From Paenibacillus woosongensis (GTDB lineage Bacteria > Bacillota > Bacilli > Paenibacillales > Paenibacillaceae), in assembly GCF_009725165.1 (NCBI RefSeq), contig NZ_WNZW01000007.1, positions 186,001 to 250,000 on the forward strand: DNA of 64,000 nt, given 5' to 3'. The position numbers and the translations under genes are program-made. Below the pieces are notes generated by a model. It made no database searches, had not been told where the DNA came from, and saw only the letters and a program-made list of their open reading frames with translations. Positions 55,314-64,000 of this stretch are shown one piece after another. How positions within the stretch are numbered: the first letter of the stretch is position 1; every line of letters begins with the position of its first letter.

Positions 55314-57146
55314 CTACTCCACCGTCACACTCTTCGCCAAGTTGCGCGGCTTGTCGACGTCGTTGCCTCGAGCCAGGGCAGCGTAATAAGCAAGCAGTTG
55401 CAGAGGAACAACGGACAGCGCCGGGGTAAGCATCGGCAGCGTCTTCGGAATGGAGAGCGCTTGATCGACAGACTTCAGCAAGTCTGCAACATGCTCCTCA
55501 TGGGTGATGGCCATGACATCCCCGCCGCGCGCCTTCACTTCCTTGATGTTGCTGACGGTCTTCTCAAGCACATTGTCTTGGGTGACCAGGGCAATGACCG
55601 GAATGCCTTCCTCGATCAATGCAAGCGTACCGTGCTTCAGTTCGCCGGCTGCATAAGCTTCGGAATGGATATAGGAAATCTCCTTCAGCTTCAGTGAACC
55701 TTCTTGTACGACGGAGTAATCCAGACCGCGTCCGATAAAGAACAGATGCTCGTGATCCGCAATTTGCTCGGCATAAGCCTTCACCGCGTCAGCCTTCTCC
55801 AGCATGCTCTCTACCTGCTCAGGCAGGGACTGCATCGCCGCGATGACATGGGCGATCTCCTCCTCGCTTTGTGTGCCGCGCACCTGAGCCATGTACAATC
55901 CAAGCAGGTAGAACGCGATCAACTGCGAGGTATAAGCTTTCGTCGAAGCAACAGCGATCTCCGGTCCGGCCAGCGTGGCGATAACATCGTCCGCATCGCG
56001 CGCGATCGAGCTGCCGACCACGTTCGTAACTGCAAGCACATGAGCACCGTTCGCATGGGCTTCACGCAGCGCAGCCAGCGTATCCGCCGTTTCACCGGAT
56101 TGGCTGACAACGATGACAAGCGTGTCCGGCGTAATCAGCGGCGAGCGATAGCGGTATTCGGATGCCACGTCGTTCATCACCGGAATGCGAACCAACTGCT
56201 CAATGGCCGCTCCGCCAACAAGTCCGGCATTGTATGCCGTACCGCAGGCTACGATGTGAATGCTGCTGAGGCTGCGTATTTTCTCCTCTGTCAGCTTCAA
56301 ATCAGGGAAGACAACCTTACTTCCATTTTCGCTGATCCGGCCTCTCATCGTGTCACGGTAGGCCTTAGGCTGCTCATGGATTTCCTTCAGCATGAAATGA
56401 TCGAAGCCGCCTTTTTCTGCGGTCACCGCATCCCAATCGACAGAAATCATTTCCCGAGAAATAAAGTTCCCCTCAATGGTCATCAATTCGACAGCATCTT
56501 CGGTCAGAACCGCCATCTCACCGTCATTCAAAATATATATTTTGCGCGTGTAATTCAAAATGGCAGGAATGTCTGAGCCGATGAAGTTCTCCCCTTCACC
56601 CAGCCCAATAATCAGCGGGCTCGCCTGACGTACAGCGACAAGCTTGTTCGGTTCATATTCCGTCAGCACCCCAAGCGCAAAAGCACCGCGCATATAGGTG
56701 ATGGCCTTCTGAACCGCCTTGACGATGTCTCCTTCATACTCGCGAGCGACCAAATGGGAAATGACTTCCGTATCTGTCTCGGAAACAAACACATACCCTT
56801 GGCTGATCAGTTCTTCCTTCAGCTCTAAATAGTTCTCCACGATCCCGTTATGCACAACGGAGAACTTCTGGCTGTGATCGGTATGCGGATGCGAGTTCAC
56901 ATCCGACGGCTTGCCATGAGTAGCCCAACGTGTATGTCCGATGCCGGCCGTACCTACAAGCGGCGTATCCTCCAGCTTCGATTCCAGGTTGGCCAGACGG
57001 CCGATCGACTTGGCAATTTGCAGACCCTCCGGTGTAAATACGGCGATGCCTGCGGAATCGTACCCACGGTACTCCAGCTTCTTCAGTCCCTCGATCAATA
57101 CGGTTTGCGTGTCTCTCTTCCCAATATATCCAACAATCCCACACAT
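55314..57146 (-). CDS. glmS: Glutamine--fructose-6-phosphate aminotransferase
   Basis: A 610-residue GlmS, making glucosamine-6-phosphate for the cell wall. MCGIVGYIG carries the Cys2 nucleophile of the glutaminase domain. Two SIS sugar domains follow (ACGTAYNAG..., VVSQSGETADTLAAL) and the conserved C-terminal end LAKSVTVE is intact. ATG 57146 has a GGAGG site. Intact despite the transposon just behind it, as attTn7 insertion preserves the gene. Controlled by the ribozyme in its leader. Alternative readings are not plausible. Confidence 0.97.
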   Translation of the reverse strand: MCGIVGYIGKRDTQTVLIEGLKKLEYRGYDSAGIAVFTPEGLQIAKSIGRLANLESKLEDTPLVGTAGIGHTRWATHGKPSDVNSHPHTDHSQKFSVVHNGIVENYLELKEELISQGYVFVSETDTEVISHLVAREYEGDIVKAVQKAITYMRGAFALGVLTEYEPNKLVAVRQASPLIIGLGEGENFIGSDIPAILNYTRKIYILNDGEMAVLTEDAVELMTIEGNFISREMISVDWDAVTAEKGGFDHFMLKEIHEQPKAYRDTMRGRISENGSKVVFPDLKLTEEKIRSLSSIHIVACGTAYNAGLVGGAAIEQLVRIPVMNDVASEYRYRSPLITPDTLVIVVSQSGETADTLAALREAHANGAHVLAVTNVVGSSIARDADDVIATLAGPEIAVASTKAYTSQLIAFYLLGLYMAQVRGTQSEEEIAHVIAAMQSLPEQVESMLEKADAVKAYAEQIADHEHLFFIGRGLDYSVVQEGSLKLKEISYIHSEAYAAGELKHGTLALIEEGIPVIALVTQDNVLEKTVSNIKEVKARGGDVMAITHEEHVADLLKSVDQALSIPKTLPMLTPALSVVPLQLLAYYAALARGNDVDKPRNLAKSVTVE

Positions 57147-57399
57147 ATTTATATATCCTCCGTTTCATCATTTCAGAATTTAATGTGCTCGAAATGAAAG
57201 GAAACGGAAGAATTACACCGCAGTACACAGAGACAGATATTCAATTGTCAAAAATTAAATATATGAAAACAAATTAGAAAAGTCTGAAATTATCCAGGCA
57301 TTTTCATGAATGTCCGCTTCTCTCCGCACACTGCGGTTCTCCCGCATCTTTCTCTTTGCACATTCATGAACACGTATCATTACTCTCCAGCATCCTTCC

Positions 57400-57637
57400 G
57401 GGAAGCTTGTCAGAACAGTCGCCCATTCCTTTTGACTTCCTCGGTCACGGTATGGATGAAATACCGGGAGGTCCCCGCCGAATATTTCGAACACCTCCAC
57501 CTCGTCAGCTTCGATTGCCGAACTCAGTCTCGTAAAAAGTTAGCATTACCTGATATCCACGGACACGGGATGCATCACACGGATAACTTTATACATACTA
57601 CGAGATCATAGCTTCGCGCGAATGAAGCTCTGGCGCT
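57400..57637 (-). ncRNA. glmS ribozyme (self-cleaving riboswitch)
   Basis: On the minus strand the core starts AAGCGCCAGAGCTTC; cleavage is expected before the G at 57636. The conserved GACGAGG-TGGAGG ... TTCGGCGG-ACCTCCCGG block follows at about 57463-57507, then a P3-like hairpin and closing stems ending near GCTTCC (57401). These match the B. subtilis glmS ribozyme in order and spacing. Glucosamine-6-phosphate activates cleavage and lowers glmS expression. The 3' limit is approximate. Confidence 0.9.
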
Positions 57638-57689
57638 TAAACTGCTAGGTAACCTCACAACCCTCGCTTTCTTTTTTTGAATATGCTTA

Positions 57690-57718
57690 ATTATATGCAA
57701 CTGCAAACCATTTGGCAA
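57690..57718 (-). promoter_or_regulatory. glmS: glmS promoter
   Basis: On the minus strand: TTGCCA (57713-57718), 17-base spacer, TATAAT (57690-57695). Near-consensus SigA promoter about 50 bases upstream of the ribozyme cleavage site. Confidence 0.8.
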
Positions 57719-57793
57719 TAATCATCTCGTCCTGGGCTTCACTGCCCCCTTTCTTTTCATGGCCTGATCCTTTCCCGCACAGCTCTATACCCG

Positions 57794-57835
57794 TAAAAAA
57801 AGCCGCTGAAACAGGTGTCACCCGTCCCAGCGGCT
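57794..57835 (-). terminator. glmM terminator
   Basis: AGCCGCTG (57801-57808) pairs with CAGCGGCT (57828-57835), with further internal pairing of ACAGGTG and CACCCGT; seven T follow on the minus strand. It closes the cdaA-cdaR-glmM transcript. Confidence 0.9.
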
Positions 57836-57879
57836 TCATGTTATAAATTACGTAAATAGTCCCTTGTAAACAAGCAGAG

Positions 57880-59220
57880 TTATACCAGCTCCGCCTCGAC
57901 AACCGATACGATTTGCGATACAAGCTGCTCGAGCTCCGCTTTATCGGGACCCTCTGCCATAACGCGGATCAATGACTCTGTTCCCGAAGGCCGGACTAAC
58001 ACTCGTCCATTGTCGGACAAATGGCTCTCAACTGCAGCAACGGCTTTGCCGATCGCTTCGTTGCCTTCGTATTTGCTCTTATCCTGTACCCGAACGTTAA
58101 CCAGGACTTGAGGATACTGCTTCATGACCTGTCTGAGCTCGCTAAGGGATTTTCCGGAAGCAACCAGGGTATCGACCAGTTGAATCGCGGTCAGAATGCC
58201 ATCCCCTGTAGTGCTGTAATCAAGGAAAATCACATGGCCGGATTGCTCTCCGCCCAGCTTATACCCGCCGCGGCGCATTTCCGCCATGACATAACGGTCA
58301 CCGACCGCGGTCTGAGCCGTATTTAATCCCAGCTTCTTGGCTGCCTTATAGAATCCGAAATTGCTCATTACCGTAGTCACGACCGTGTTGTCCTTCAATT
58401 TGCCGGCCCGGTTCATCGCATCGCCGCAAATGCACAAAATATAGTCGCCATCCACTTCTTCTCCGTTCCCGTCAATCGCGATCAACCGATCCGCATCGCC
58501 GTCGAAGGCAAGGCCGATATCTGCGCCCAGGCGCACAACCTCTTTCTTCAACTCCTCCGGATGCGTAGACCCACACTGCTCGTTGATGTTAAGTCCATTA
58601 GGCTCCGCCCCGATCGTATGCACCTCTGCGCCCAATTCTTTGAACAAACGCGGCGCAAGCTCGTAGGCCGCCCCGTTCGCGCAATCCAGCACGACCTTAA
58701 GGCCTTTGAAAGAAGAAGAAATTGTCGTTTTCAAAAACTCCAAATACTTCAGTTTAGAATCCGTATCTATCGTTACGCTGCCGAGATCTTTGCCGATCGG
58801 ACGCGGTAGCTCGTCTACCTCTTTGTCCATCAGCTCTTCAATTTGCAATTCCGTTTCGTCCGACAGCTTGAATCCATCGCTACCAAAAAATTTAATACCG
58901 TTATCCTCAACCGGATTATGTGAAGCGGAAATCATGACGCCCGCGTCCGCCCCCAGCTTCTGAGTCAAAAAGGCGACTGCCGGTGTCGAGACGACTCCCA
59001 GGCGAACAACGTCTGCTCCGATAGACAATAGTCCCGCTACAAGCGCTGATTCCAGCATGACGCCGGAGATCCGGGTATCCATCCCGATCACTACTTTGGG
59101 TTTCGGAGCCTGGCCTGCCAGGACATACCCTCCGCAGCGACCGATCTTGTATGCCAATTCTGCGGTCAGTTCCTTATTTGCAACTCCACGTACTCCATCC
59201 GTTCCAAAATACTTTCCCAT
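57880..59220 (-). CDS. glmM: Phosphoglucosamine mutase
   Basis: A 446-residue enzyme converting glucosamine-6-phosphate to glucosamine-1-phosphate for peptidoglycan precursors. The start [15 protein letters not shown] is typical. The phosphoserine loop [12 protein letters not shown] holds the catalytic Ser (~residue 100), the metal loop is AFDGDADR, and the sugar-binding loop is GEQSGHV. The C-terminal RPSGTE phosphate loop is present. All motifs intact and length normal. It lies just downstream of cdaR, the conserved c-di-AMP/GlmM arrangement in Firmicutes, where GlmM can modulate CdaA. Confidence 0.97.
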   Translation of the reverse strand: MGKYFGTDGVRGVANKELTAELAYKIGRCGGYVLAGQAPKPKVVIGMDTRISGVMLESALVAGLLSIGADVVRLGVVSTPAVAFLTQKLGADAGVMISASHNPVEDNGIKFFGSDGFKLSDETELQIEELMDKEVDELPRPIGKDLGSVTIDTDSKLKYLEFLKTTISSSFKGLKVVLDCANGAAYELAPRLFKELGAEVHTIGAEPNGLNINEQCGSTHPEELKKEVVRLGADIGLAFDGDADRLIAIDGNGEEVDGDYILCICGDAMNRAGKLKDNTVVTTVMSNFGFYKAAKKLGLNTAQTAVGDRYVMAEMRRGGYKLGGEQSGHVIFLDYSTTGDGILTAIQLVDTLVASGKSLSELRQVMKQYPQVLVNVRVQDKSKYEGNEAIGKAVAAVESHLSDNGRVLVRPSGTESLIRVMAEGPDKAELEQLVSQIVSVVEAELV

Positions 59221-59285
59221 GATTTCACTCCTTATTCGTTATGTGAGATTAAATTTGATGCCGCTATCGCTATTTTACGGCAGAC

Positions 59286-60647
59286 TTACTGCTTCTGTTC
59301 CCCGCCAACATTGTTCCCGCTTCCTCCTGCATTCTCCTGCGGTAGGTTGGCGGCATCCGAATCGTTGGCTGAATTCGAATCCTGTTCCTCTTCCGGCTCC
59401 GTGACCGTCGGCTCAGCCTTCTCTACAAGCTCCACACTGATTTGCCTGGATTGATCGCTTTCGGCCAGACCCAAGTGCAGCGGCAGCGCGACGACAACGG
59501 GAACCATGTGCGTCCCCGGCCCAAGGCCAGATAAATCCGCGGTAATCTTGATATCCTCCGGCTTCAGCTTATCGATAACCTCCTTGGCGCCCACAACCGT
59601 CAGAGACATCTTCTTCTCTGCCGGATCGAGAATGTTTGCTGCCAAATTTGAATTATCCTGCTTGAGGGTAATCGGAATGCCGCTGATCTGTCTTTGATCC
59701 GGCGGCTCCACTTTGACGGTAACCGTAACGGAGCTAGGCTCGATTTTCTCAGAACCTTCGGGCGGAGTCAAGTCCACCGTATACCTAGTTTGATTAGTTC
59801 CTTTGAATTGGCTTAAATCCACCGCAACGGAGTATGAGGAAATGCCTTCCAGTACTTCTTTAGACCCATATATAGCTACGCCTTTTACGTCGCTTTCCAC
59901 GCTTGCTACAACCAGCCCATCCGGCAGTTGCCCGACTTCCCGCACCTCAAGCGGAACGCTCTTGTACAGCTTCGTGATCGGGATGTCGACCTCCACGGAT
60001 GAAGGTACGATTACAGCGTTCCTCATTTCCTGCCCATGCTTATCATATGCGACCAGCTTCACAGTTTTTCCTTTGACCGGTTCAGTAATGCCGCTAATAT
60101 CCATGATTCCCTGCACCCGCGCCAGCTCCGCTAATTCACTCTCAGGCAGAGTCACTTGAACTACGCCGGAGCCTGCTACGATCGGACTGCCTAGCTGCAT
60201 TCCTTGGGCAGGCTGTCCCTTCGTTACAATATTCACGGCGATGTCTTTCGTTTGCTTCGCTTCGATGGATACTTTAACAATGGAAGGGCTCATGGAGACT
60301 AGTGAAACACCCGGCGGCAGCTCGTGAATCAGCGGCTGGGACGACGTACCCGGCCCCACATCGCTCAAATCCAGCTTAACCTTATAATCGGAGAAATTAG
60401 TCGTAATATCCGTGCGTTTTCCCCGTACTTCCAGCCTGACCTTGTCGGTCTCCAGGCCGGAGAGCACATAATTATCGCTGTCAAAGCCGACGATTTGGAT
60501 TTTGACGTTAGGTATGACCTTTGTATTGACAACAGGCGTTGGCGCTACGGGCGTCCCGCTGTCCAAATGCACCATGGCCCAGAGAATGATGCTGACGATA
60601 AGAGCGATTACCTTAGCTACATTGTTATGGCTTAGCCATTTATCCAT
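59286..60647 (-). CDS. cdaR: CdaR, YbbR-domain regulator of the c-di-AMP synthase
   Basis: A 453-residue protein. ATG 60647 is chosen: GGAGGGCGGGAACA precedes it and it overlaps the cdaA stop by 8 bases; the frame to 60722 lies inside cdaA. MDKWLSHNNVAKVIALIVSIILWAMVHL gives one N-terminal membrane anchor. Several YbbR repeats follow outside the membrane (recurring GLPxGxxxxxxxP patterns). The last ~45 residues are acidic and Asn/Gly-rich, low complexity. It tunes CdaA activity in the c-di-AMP pathway. Confidence 0.93.
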   Translation of the reverse strand: MDKWLSHNNVAKVIALIVSIILWAMVHLDSGTPVAPTPVVNTKVIPNVKIQIVGFDSDNYVLSGLETDKVRLEVRGKRTDITTNFSDYKVKLDLSDVGPGTSSQPLIHELPPGVSLVSMSPSIVKVSIEAKQTKDIAVNIVTKGQPAQGMQLGSPIVAGSGVVQVTLPESELAELARVQGIMDISGITEPVKGKTVKLVAYDKHGQEMRNAVIVPSSVEVDIPITKLYKSVPLEVREVGQLPDGLVVASVESDVKGVAIYGSKEVLEGISSYSVAVDLSQFKGTNQTRYTVDLTPPEGSEKIEPSSVTVTVKVEPPDQRQISGIPITLKQDNSNLAANILDPAEKKMSLTVVGAKEVIDKLKPEDIKITADLSGLGPGTHMVPVVVALPLHLGLAESDQSRQISVELVEKAEPTVTEPEEEQDSNSANDSDAANLPQENAGGSGNNVGGEQKQ

Positions 60648-61470
60648 TGTTCCCGCCCTCCTTCCTCTTCCAGAAAGGCGCACGCTTCTCGGCCGGCTTC
60701 GAGTTAGGCCCCAATTCTTCATACAGCTTGGAAATCAACGACTCTTCATTGATATCCCGAACAACCTGACCATCAATCGCCAGGGAAATTTGTCCCGTCT
60801 CCTCCGAGACAATAATCGAGATGGCATCCCCAACCTCGCTGATCCCGATCGCTGCCCGGTGCCGTGTCCCGAGCTCCTTGCTAATGAATGGATTCTCCGA
60901 CAACGGCAAATAACAAGCCGCAGCAGCAATCTTACGACCCTGCACGATTACGGCCCCGTCATGAAGCGGGGTATTGGGAATGAAAATATTTATAAGCAGC
61001 TGGGAGGTGATCACAGATTGAATCGGAATGCCTGATTCCGTATACTCGTTTAACCCGGTATCCCGTTCAAATACGATGAGCGCGCCAATTTTTCTACGAG
61101 ATAAATAATTAATGGCCTTAATAATCTCGCTGACTTCCTTCCCGAACTCCTCTTCATCGGCTGTGCTTCTGCCGAATAATTTACCGCGGCCTAACTGCTC
61201 CAGCGCCCGTCTGAGCTCCGGCTGAAATATAATAAATATGGCAAGCACCCCAAAGGTAAACATCTGGTTCATGAGCCATTTGAGCGTGTACAAATCGAAC
61301 CAGGTACTCACGGCCCAAATGACGACGAGAAACAGAATTCCCTTAAGCAGTTGAACGGCGCGCGTGCCCCGCACTAACAGAATAAGGTGATAGATGATAT
61401 AAGTAACGATTAATATATCGATGATATCTTTAATGGTATCCTGCCATGTTAAATTTGCAAAATAGTTCAT
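60640..61470 (-). CDS. cdaA: CdaA, diadenylate cyclase
   Basis: A 276-residue membrane enzyme making cyclic di-AMP from two ATP. Three hydrophobic segments lie in the first ~85 residues. The DAC domain then shows the DGA (LHDGAVIV) and RHR (GTRHRAAIG) motifs that bind and join ATP, both intact. The start ATG 61470 is well placed. It is first in the cdaA-cdaR-glmM operon with the overlapping cdaR start. c-di-AMP controls potassium and wall homeostasis. Confidence 0.96.
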   Translation of the reverse strand: MNYFANLTWQDTIKDIIDILIVTYIIYHLILLVRGTRAVQLLKGILFLVVIWAVSTWFDLYTLKWLMNQMFTFGVLAIFIIFQPELRRALEQLGRGKLFGRSTADEEEFGKEVSEIIKAINYLSRRKIGALIVFERDTGLNEYTESGIPIQSVITSQLLINIFIPNTPLHDGAVIVQGRKIAAAACYLPLSENPFISKELGTRHRAAIGISEVGDAISIIVSEETGQISLAIDGQVVRDINEESLISKLYEELGPNSKPAEKRAPFWKRKEGGNNG

Positions 61471-61676
61471 GGTGCAACCCCCGGTTATCTCTCCGTCAAC
61501 TCGATCGCCAACAGAGAAACATTATGTAGATGCATCAAATCGGTGAATTCGCTTGTCTCTATATATTCCCCTTAAACTCTAGGTTATAACGTTCACAATC
61601 CAGATGCAAGTGCCGCAGAGAAATAGCACCTTTCGCCTATGCATGCAAAAATTTCCTCTAAGCACAAAAATAAAAA

Positions 61677-61705
61677 GCGCCTTGTTCCCAAAGAAGGGAG
61701 GCGCC
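61677..61705 (-). terminator. rsiW terminator
   Basis: A GCGCCTT / AAGG..GGCGCC stem lies 21 bases beyond the rsiW stop; the minus strand continues TTTTTATTTTT. Clear intrinsic terminator of the sigW-rsiW unit. Confidence 0.85.
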
Positions 61706-61726
61706 GATAAATTGCCTGATATTTCA

Positions 61727-62344
61727 TTACCTATAGGCGACTTCCGTAAAAGTATTCGTGATCCTGTACCAGAGCCAGTCCAGCGCCTGATCGATACTTC
61801 TGACCTCTCCCAAAATTTTGGCGGTTGAAGCCTGGTAGTACGATCCATCGATGACTGTGAGGTTGCCTTCCACCTCGCCGTAGATTTCCGCCGTACCGTT
61901 CTCTACCGTCAGGTTGCCGGCTACTTTGGAGCCGTTGGGCACTGTTACAGTCCTTCCGTTGATCACGACATGATCCAGATCTTTCCCTTTCACAATAAGC
62001 TGATCATCGCTATTCCATAGAGAAATGGTGCTAAACAGCATCACTAGCAAAAACATCGCCGCTGCCGTTAATGCAGGGTGTCTCTTGATCCATTGGAGCC
62101 AAGCCCGTTGTTTCTGTTGGCTGGGAATGGACTTCATGATCCGGTCTACCAGCTCGTCGGAAGCGGAGAATGAAGAGCGCTTGATTGTGGCAAACAGCAT
62201 CAATTCCGCCTGCTCTAGTTCCTTAAAATGCATCTGGCAGGATGGACATTCCTGAAGATGCCTCTGGAGTGACAAGGCCTCTTCCCCAAACAACTCGTCA
62301 TCTAAATACTCATGCATCAATGAGGTGGCTTGTTTGCAATCCAT
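61727..62344 (-). CDS. rsiW: RsiW, membrane anti-sigma factor
   Basis: A 205-residue anti-sigma-W factor. The zinc motif H29-x3-C33-x2-C36 is visible in RHLQECPSC. One membrane segment spans residues ~91-110 (ALTAAAMFLLVMLFSTISLW). An extracytoplasmic domain of ~95 residues follows, with beta repeats. It holds SigW at the membrane until cleaved in response to envelope stress (for example antibiotics). It follows sigW after 134 bases, which contain a SigW-type promoter. Confidence 0.92.
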   Translation of the reverse strand: MDCKQATSLMHEYLDDELFGEEALSLQRHLQECPSCQMHFKELEQAELMLFATIKRSSFSASDELVDRIMKSIPSQQKQRAWLQWIKRHPALTAAAMFLLVMLFSTISLWNSDDQLIVKGKDLDHVVINGRTVTVPNGSKVAGNLTVENGTAEIYGEVEGNLTVIDGSYYQASTAKILGEVRSIDQALDWLWYRITNTFTEVAYR

Positions 62345-62419
62345 ATCAGCCAGTCCTTTCAGTAAAATCTATGCGAAACCGGAGCAACTTACGGTGCGTA
62401 TAGTCGTCCTAACATACAA

Positions 62420-62445
62420 TACGTTGCGCTTAGCAATACGTTTCA
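62420..62445 (-). promoter_or_regulatory. SigW-type promoter upstream of rsiW
   Basis: Minus strand: TGAAAC (62440-62445), spacer of exactly 16 bases, CGTA (62420-62423). This is the perfect SigW consensus. It lies between sigW and rsiW, so it would boost rsiW rather than sigW. Confidence 0.85.
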
Positions 62446-62478
62446 AGAAACTAAATATTTCCTACACTCGGTAAAAGG

Positions 62479-63051
62479 TTATAGAACCTTATGCTGCAGT
62501 TTTTTGCGCAAAAATTCCCGTCCGCGGTGAAGCCGCGTCTTGACTGTGGTTACCGGCATATCCAGCACATCACTAATTTCGCTAAGCGACAGCTCCTGCA
62601 AGTACCTTAATATAACAACCGATTTGTATTTCGCCGGCAAACCTTCGATTGCGTAATGAATGGTCTGCTGCGTCTCTGTCAGCAAGTATTCGCTTTCGGG
62701 CGTTCGTTCATCTCCCGGAATCAGCGTATATCCGTCCAGACCTTCCTGGTCGTTCATCTCCGCATCAAGGTAATAATTCGGCTTGCGCTTCCGGAGCCTG
62801 TCTATGCATAAATTGGTGGCTATCCGATACAGCCAAGTTGAGAATTTCTGCTTCTCGTCGTAGCGCTCCCAATTTTTATATACACGCAAAAAAGTCTCCT
62901 GCACAATGTCCTCCGCCTCGTGGCGGTTCGACAGCATGCGGTAGGCCAGATGAAATATCTTATCCTTATATACATCAACAAGGTCGGCAAAAGCTTCCTG
63001 ATCCCCTTGGCGGGCTAGCTTCACTAATCTCACATCAAAATGATCTACCAT
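62479..63051 (-). CDS. sigW: SigW, ECF sigma factor
   Basis: A 190-residue ECF sigma factor. ATG 63051 with GGGGGAAA upstream gives the normal SigW size; the frame to 63120 is upstream noise. Region 2 is visible as FADLVDVYKDKIFHLAYRML...EAEDIVQETFLRVY and region 4 as LPAKYKSVVILRYLQELSLSEISDVLDMPVTTVKTRLHRGREFL. It directs RNA polymerase to TGAAAC-N16-CGTA promoters on envelope stress, including antimicrobial peptide exposure, relevant beside a polymyxin producer. No clear promoter of its own is visible upstream. Confidence 0.94.
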   Translation of the reverse strand: MVDHFDVRLVKLARQGDQEAFADLVDVYKDKIFHLAYRMLSNRHEAEDIVQETFLRVYKNWERYDEKQKFSTWLYRIATNLCIDRLRKRKPNYYLDAEMNDQEGLDGYTLIPGDERTPESEYLLTETQQTIHYAIEGLPAKYKSVVILRYLQELSLSEISDVLDMPVTTVKTRLHRGREFLRKKLQHKVL

Positions 63052-63250
63052 TGAATTTCCCCCAGATCCATGGACGGGCTTCAATTTTTCACCCTGCCTG
63101 TCCGGCCATCGGCATCCCATAGTAACCTATAGGATCCTCGCCGTCGGCACTTCATTCCAAATGTTAATTCATGTCTCCTGAAAAAGCAAGACATGCCGTC
63201 AACTCAAGCATCAGGCTCGTCGAAATCTTGAAATATCTGTAAACTCACAA

Positions 63251-63285
63251 ACAAGCCGGACCCTCGTCAGAGGTTTCCGGCTTGT
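63251..63285 (-). terminator. ppc terminator
   Basis: ACAAGCCGGA (63251-63260) pairs with TCCGGCTTGT (63276-63285); the minus strand goes on TTGTGAGTTT. Begins 24 bases past the ppc stop. Confidence 0.8.
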
Positions 63286-63308
63286 TGTTTTGCATCGTTA
63301 TATGATCA

Positions 63309-64000
63309 TCAGCCCGTATTTCTAAGTCCAGCGGCAATTCCGTTAATCGTAAGCAGTACTTCGCGCAGCAGATTCGGATCGTCCTGATCCTTCTCGCGAA
63401 TCGCGCGGAGCTCGCTAAGCAGCTGTACCTGCATATAACTAAGCGGATCGATGTAAGGATTACGCTGGCGTATGGACTCCTGAAGTCCCGGATTATGATC
63501 CAGAATATCCGTTTGCCCCGTAATTTTCAGAATCATATCCTTCGTCAAATGGAATTCCTCTTCGATTTGCTTGAAAATGCGATCCCTGACTTCACCGTCT
63601 CTGCACATCGCAGCGTACTCTTGGGCGATGACCAGATCGGCTTTGACGATCGCGAATTGAAGCGTGTCGATGACCGAACGGAAAAAGGAGAAATTCTCAT
63701 ACATTTCTTGCAGCACTTTCAAATTCTCTTCGTTATTCTGATAGAACTGATACAACCCCGTTCCAGCCGCATACCAGGCCGGGAACAGGTATCTGCTCTG
63801 CGTCCAGGCAAATACCCAAGGAATAGCACGTAGATCCTCAAAACGATCGCTATTTTTGCGCTTCGATGGTCTGGATCCGATATTCAGTTCGCCGACTTCC
63901 AGAAGAGGTGTAGATTCCTTGAAGTATTTCAGGAAATCCGGCTCACGGAATACCAAGTCCTGATACTTTCTCAATGAAGTTTCAGAAATAACCGCACTAA
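63309..64000 (-). CDS. ppc: Phosphoenolpyruvate carboxylase, C-terminal part (truncated by window edge)
   Basis: The last ~230 residues of PEP carboxylase, which makes oxaloacetate from PEP and bicarbonate. SLRKYQDLVF, a LNIGSRPSKR active-site loop, RAIPWVFAWTQSR and the invariant C-terminal INGIAAGLRNTG are all visible and intact. The frame stays open through the right edge. Tail function and length are normal. Anaplerotic core gene, not linked functionally to its neighbours. Confidence 0.95.
   Translation of the reverse strand, partial: SAVISETSLRKYQDLVFREPDFLKYFKESTPLLEVGELNIGSRPSKRKNSDRFEDLRAIPWVFAWTQSRYLFPAWYAAGTGLYQFYQNNEENLKVLQEMYENFSFFRSVIDTLQFAIVKADLVIAQEYAAMCRDGEVRDRIFKQIEEEFHLTKDMILKITGQTDILDHNPGLQESIRQRNPYIDPLSYMQVQLLSELRAIREKDQDDPNLLREVLLTINGIAAGLRNTG

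Overview
The window looks like a chromosome segment of a Paenibacillus-type member of the Bacillales. Three things point there: a polymyxin-type NRPS cluster, a core block in the order ppc / sigW-rsiW / cdaA-cdaR-glmM / glmS, and a glmS ribozyme leader. Nearly every gene is on the minus strand, so transcription runs right to left. The species cannot be fixed from the sequence alone.

Region 1 (about 1-28120) is a GC-richer lipopeptide cluster whose layout matches the polymyxin order pmxA-B-C-D-E. In transcription order it holds a diaminobutyrate aminotransferase, PmxA (four modules: D-hydrophobic-6, Ile-7, Dab-8, Dab-9), PmxB (Thr-10 and thioesterase), two ABC exporters (PmxC, PmxD) and the start of PmxE (fatty-acyl starter C domain and Dab-1), which runs off the left edge. 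A-domain specificity residues read from the sequence suggest a polymyxin with isoleucine at position 7, as in circulin or the Ile-7 polymyxins. The Dab aminotransferase would supply the unusual monomer, and the transporters would export the product.

Region 2 (29211-55289, about 26.1 kb, clearly AT-richer) is a complete Tn7-like transposon. It is inserted 24 bp downstream of the glmS stop codon, with its right end facing glmS, as in classical attTn7 insertion. Both ends are visible: three spaced TnsB-like sites on the left and four 20-bp-periodic sites on the right. It encodes TnsA, TnsB, TnsC and two different TnsD/TniQ proteins. Its cargo is mainly anti-phage: a QatABCD operon with an extra fifth gene, a Gabija-like nuclease/helicase pair preceded by an AlbA_2-domain gene, and a terminal group of two DUF3800 proteins plus a HEPN-like protein. 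The segment between tnsA and the right end holds an XRE regulator and several very small genes. One of these is a recognisable broken-off TnsB C-terminal domain.

Just left of the transposon (28672-29195) is what looks like the decayed right end of a second, older Tn7-like element: a degenerate end, a terminator and a frameshifted XRE gene, in the same order as in the intact right end. The polymyxin cluster therefore lies on the far side of this remnant, inside the glmS-downstream island region.

Region 3 (55314-64000) is conserved core. It contains glmS with its self-cleaving ribozyme leader and a clear promoter, glmM, cdaR and cdaA (cyclic-di-AMP synthesis), rsiW and sigW (envelope stress; a perfect SigW-type promoter lies between sigW and rsiW), and the C-terminal third or less of ppc at the right edge.
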